Origin: Flavobacteriales bacterium UBA2426 | GTDB taxonomy: Bacteria; Bacteroidota; Bacteroidia; Flavobacteriales_F; PHOS-HE28 | Assembly (NCBI GenBank): GCA_002342985.1 | Contig: DDRC01000172.1 | Location: 1 to 24,696, forward strand | DNA length: 24,696 nt | Direction of reading: 5' to 3' | Part shown: positions 23,333-24,696 of the stretch, in pieces | Layout of the letters: each line of letters starts with the position of its first letter | Numbering within the stretch: the stretch's first letter is position 1 | The notes under the pieces: generated by a model | Told to the model about the DNA's origin: nothing | Databases searched by the model: none | What the model saw: the letters and a program-made list of their open reading frames with translations, nothing else | Program-made: the position numbers and the translations under genes

Positions 23333-24696
23333 GCGGCCCAGGCTGCGCGCCAGTGCCCTGCCCGTGTGCGATTCCTGCGTGGCCAGATCCTCCGGGGTGC
23401 CCGCGAAGAGCAGGCGGCCGCCGGCATCGCCCCCCTCGGGGCCCAGGTCGATCACGTGGTCGGCGCGCAGGATCACCTCGGTGTTGTGCTCGATGCAGAT
23501 CACGCTGTGGCCGTTCGTGATGAGCATGTCCAGCGCCTTCAGCAGCTTGGCGATGTCGTGGAAGTGCAGGCCCGTGGTAGGCTCATCGAAGATGAACAGG
23601 GTCGGCTTCTCATCCTGGCCCTTGGTGAGGAAGCTGGCCAGCTTGATGCGCTGGGCCTCGCCCCCCGAAAGCTGCGTGCTGGGCTGGCCGAGCTGGATGT
23701 AATCGAGCCCGACGTCGTGCAGGCACTGGAGGAACCGCAGGATCTTGGGGTGATTCTCGAAGAACCGCACACCCTCCTCGACCGTCATCGCGAGCACGTC
23801 CGCGATGCTCTTTCCCCGGTAGAGCACCTCGAGCGTCTCGCGGTTGTACCGCTTGCCCCGGCAGACCTCGCACTCGACGTACACGTCCGGGAGGAAGTGC
23901 ATCTCGATCTTCTTGAGCCCGTGCCCCTCGCACGCTTCGCATCGGCCTCCGCCGTTCTTCGCCGTCACGTTGAAGCTGAATCGGCCCGGCTCGTACCCGC
24001 GGACCTTGGCCTCCTTCGTCTGGGCGAACACCTTGCGGATGTCGTCGAAGATCCCGGTGTAGGTCGCGGGGTTGCTCCGGGGCGTGCGGCCGATGGGGCT
24101 CTGATCGACCTCGATCACCCGCTCCAGTTCCTTGGGGATCTTCACCGACTGGTGCTTTCCGATCGTCACGCGCGAGGCAAGCAGATGCTTGTGCACCGCC
24201 TGCAGCAGGATGTCGTTGACCAGCGTGCTCTTGCCCGATCCGCTCACGCCCGTGACACAGACGATCCCCCCGAGCGGGAACGCGGCGTCGATCGACCTGA
24301 GGTTGTTGTGGGCCGCGCCCTTGACGACGATCGCCCGCTTCTCGGAGATCGGGCGACGCGTCGCGGGCGTCTGAATGCTCCGCCGGCCCGAAAGGAAATC
24401 GCCCGTGAGGCTGGTCGGCGTCGCCATGATGTCGGCGACGCTGCCCTGCGCGACGATCCGCCCGCCATGGACACCCGGCCCCGGCCCGACATCGAGCACG
24501 TGGTCGGCCGCCCGGATCATGTCCTCGTCGTGCTCGACGACGATGACGGTGTTGCCGATGTCGGTCAGGTGCCGCAGCGTGGCGATCAGGCGGTCGTTGT
24601 CGCGCTGGTGCAGGCCGATGCTGGGCTCGTCCAGCACGTACATCACGCCGGTGAGGCCGGAGCCGATCTGGCTGGCCAGGCGGATGCGCTGCGCCT
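23306..24696 (-). CDS. uvrA: UvrABC excinuclease subunit A, C-terminal half (5' end outside the window)
   Basis: About 463 residues of UvrA, which finds bulky DNA lesions and loads UvrB. The frame is open at the window edge, starting in [13 protein letters not shown] just after the first signature motif. Visible parts are Walker B of the first ATPase ([12 protein letters not shown]), the second Walker [30 protein letters not shown], the C-terminal zinc module (CEAC then CEVC), the second signature [12 protein letters not shown], Walker [14 protein letters not shown] and the His of IEHN. The C-terminus ends [13 protein letters not shown], where the last nine codons overlap the third secreted gene. 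Codon choice in the middle (about 23690-24555) differs from both ends. Confidence 0.96.
   Translation of the reverse strand, partial: AQRIRLASQIGSGLTGVMYVLDEPSIGLHQRDNDRLIATLRHLTDIGNTVIVVEHDEDMIRAADHVLDVGPGPGVHGGRIVAQGSVADIMATPTSLTGDFLSGRRSIQTPATRRPISEKRAIVVKGAAHNNLRSIDAAFPLGGIVCVTGVSGSGKSTLVNDILLQAVHKHLLASRVTIGKHQSVKIPKELERVIEVDQSPIGRTPRSNPATYTGIFDDIRKVFAQTKEAKVRGYEPGRFSFNVTAKNGGGRCEACEGHGLKKIEMHFLPDVYVECEVCRGKRYNRETLEVLYRGKSIADVLAMTVEEGVRFFENHPKILRFLQCLHDVGLDYIQLGQPSTQLSGGEAQRIKLASFLTKGQDEKPTLFIFDEPTTGLHFHDIAKLLKALDMLITNGHSVICIEHNTEVILRADHVIDLGPEGGDAGGRLLFAGTPEDLATQESHTGRALARSLGRSAQQRHMA

Noticed and set aside
1..24696. Search for CRISPR arrays, tRNA/rRNA genes, insertion sequences or prophage genes
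   Set aside because: No regularly spaced short direct repeats, no tRNA-like cloverleaf, and no transposase, integrase or phage gene could be seen on either strand.

Overview
The window looks like a chromosomal segment of a high-GC member of the Bacteroidota, most likely a Flavobacteriales-type lineage. The evidence is three large proteins ending in the gliding-motility-associated C-terminal domain (type B sorting signal of the type IX secretion system, T9SS), a TPR/PD40/CRD/OmpA-like protein with the layout of PorE, Bacteroidota-style promoter boxes (TAnnTTTG and close variants) just upstream of many starts, and the general absence of Shine-Dalgarno sites. The taxon is inferred from protein style only; no rRNA or tRNA gene is present. 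No IS element, prophage, CRISPR array or defence island was found, and no gene-free stretch exceeds about 150 bases.

Left part (1-9356, all minus strand; read right to left): a YfcE-type metallophosphoesterase, recR, a glycosyltransferase 2 fused to a degenerate polyprenyl-phosphate sugar-transferase-like module, a 2-oxoacid dehydrogenase E2, the PorE-like envelope protein, a DEDDh exonuclease, a fumarylacetoacetate-hydrolase-family enzyme, kdsA (KDO synthesis for LPS), and the start of a transaldolase-family gene cut by the window edge. Gaps are short (4-base overlap to about 80 bases). A 150-base divergent region (9357-9506) separates this block from the plus-strand genes.

Middle and right part (9507-23332, plus strand): truA, an MsbA-like ABC exporter, and then an 11-kb array of three tandem paralogues (1389, 1131 and 1144 aa). 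Each has a signal peptide, a His-rich HDHxH stretch, an ENKGQW-type N-terminal domain, an SBBP-like beta-propeller, PKD domains (5, 2 and 2), Ig-like segments, and a T9SS type B C-terminal domain. Their likely fate is export by T9SS and attachment to, or release from, the cell surface. Their ligand is unknown. The last part (23306-24696, minus) is the C-terminal half of uvrA, running off the window and overlapping the third paralogue tail to tail by 27 bases.

Working together: kdsA, the ABC exporter, the glycosyltransferase fusion, the PorE-like protein and the three secreted proteins all belong to envelope construction or surface display. recR, uvrA and the exonuclease belong to DNA repair, and truA and E2 are housekeeping. 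The most interesting points are the tandem secreted array with its HDHxH mature N-termini and invariant propeller motifs, the exact 85-residue PKD periodicity in the first paralogue, the glycosyltransferase fused to a module that lost its catalytic core, the repeated near-leaderless promoter geometry, and a codon-usage mosaic inside uvrA.
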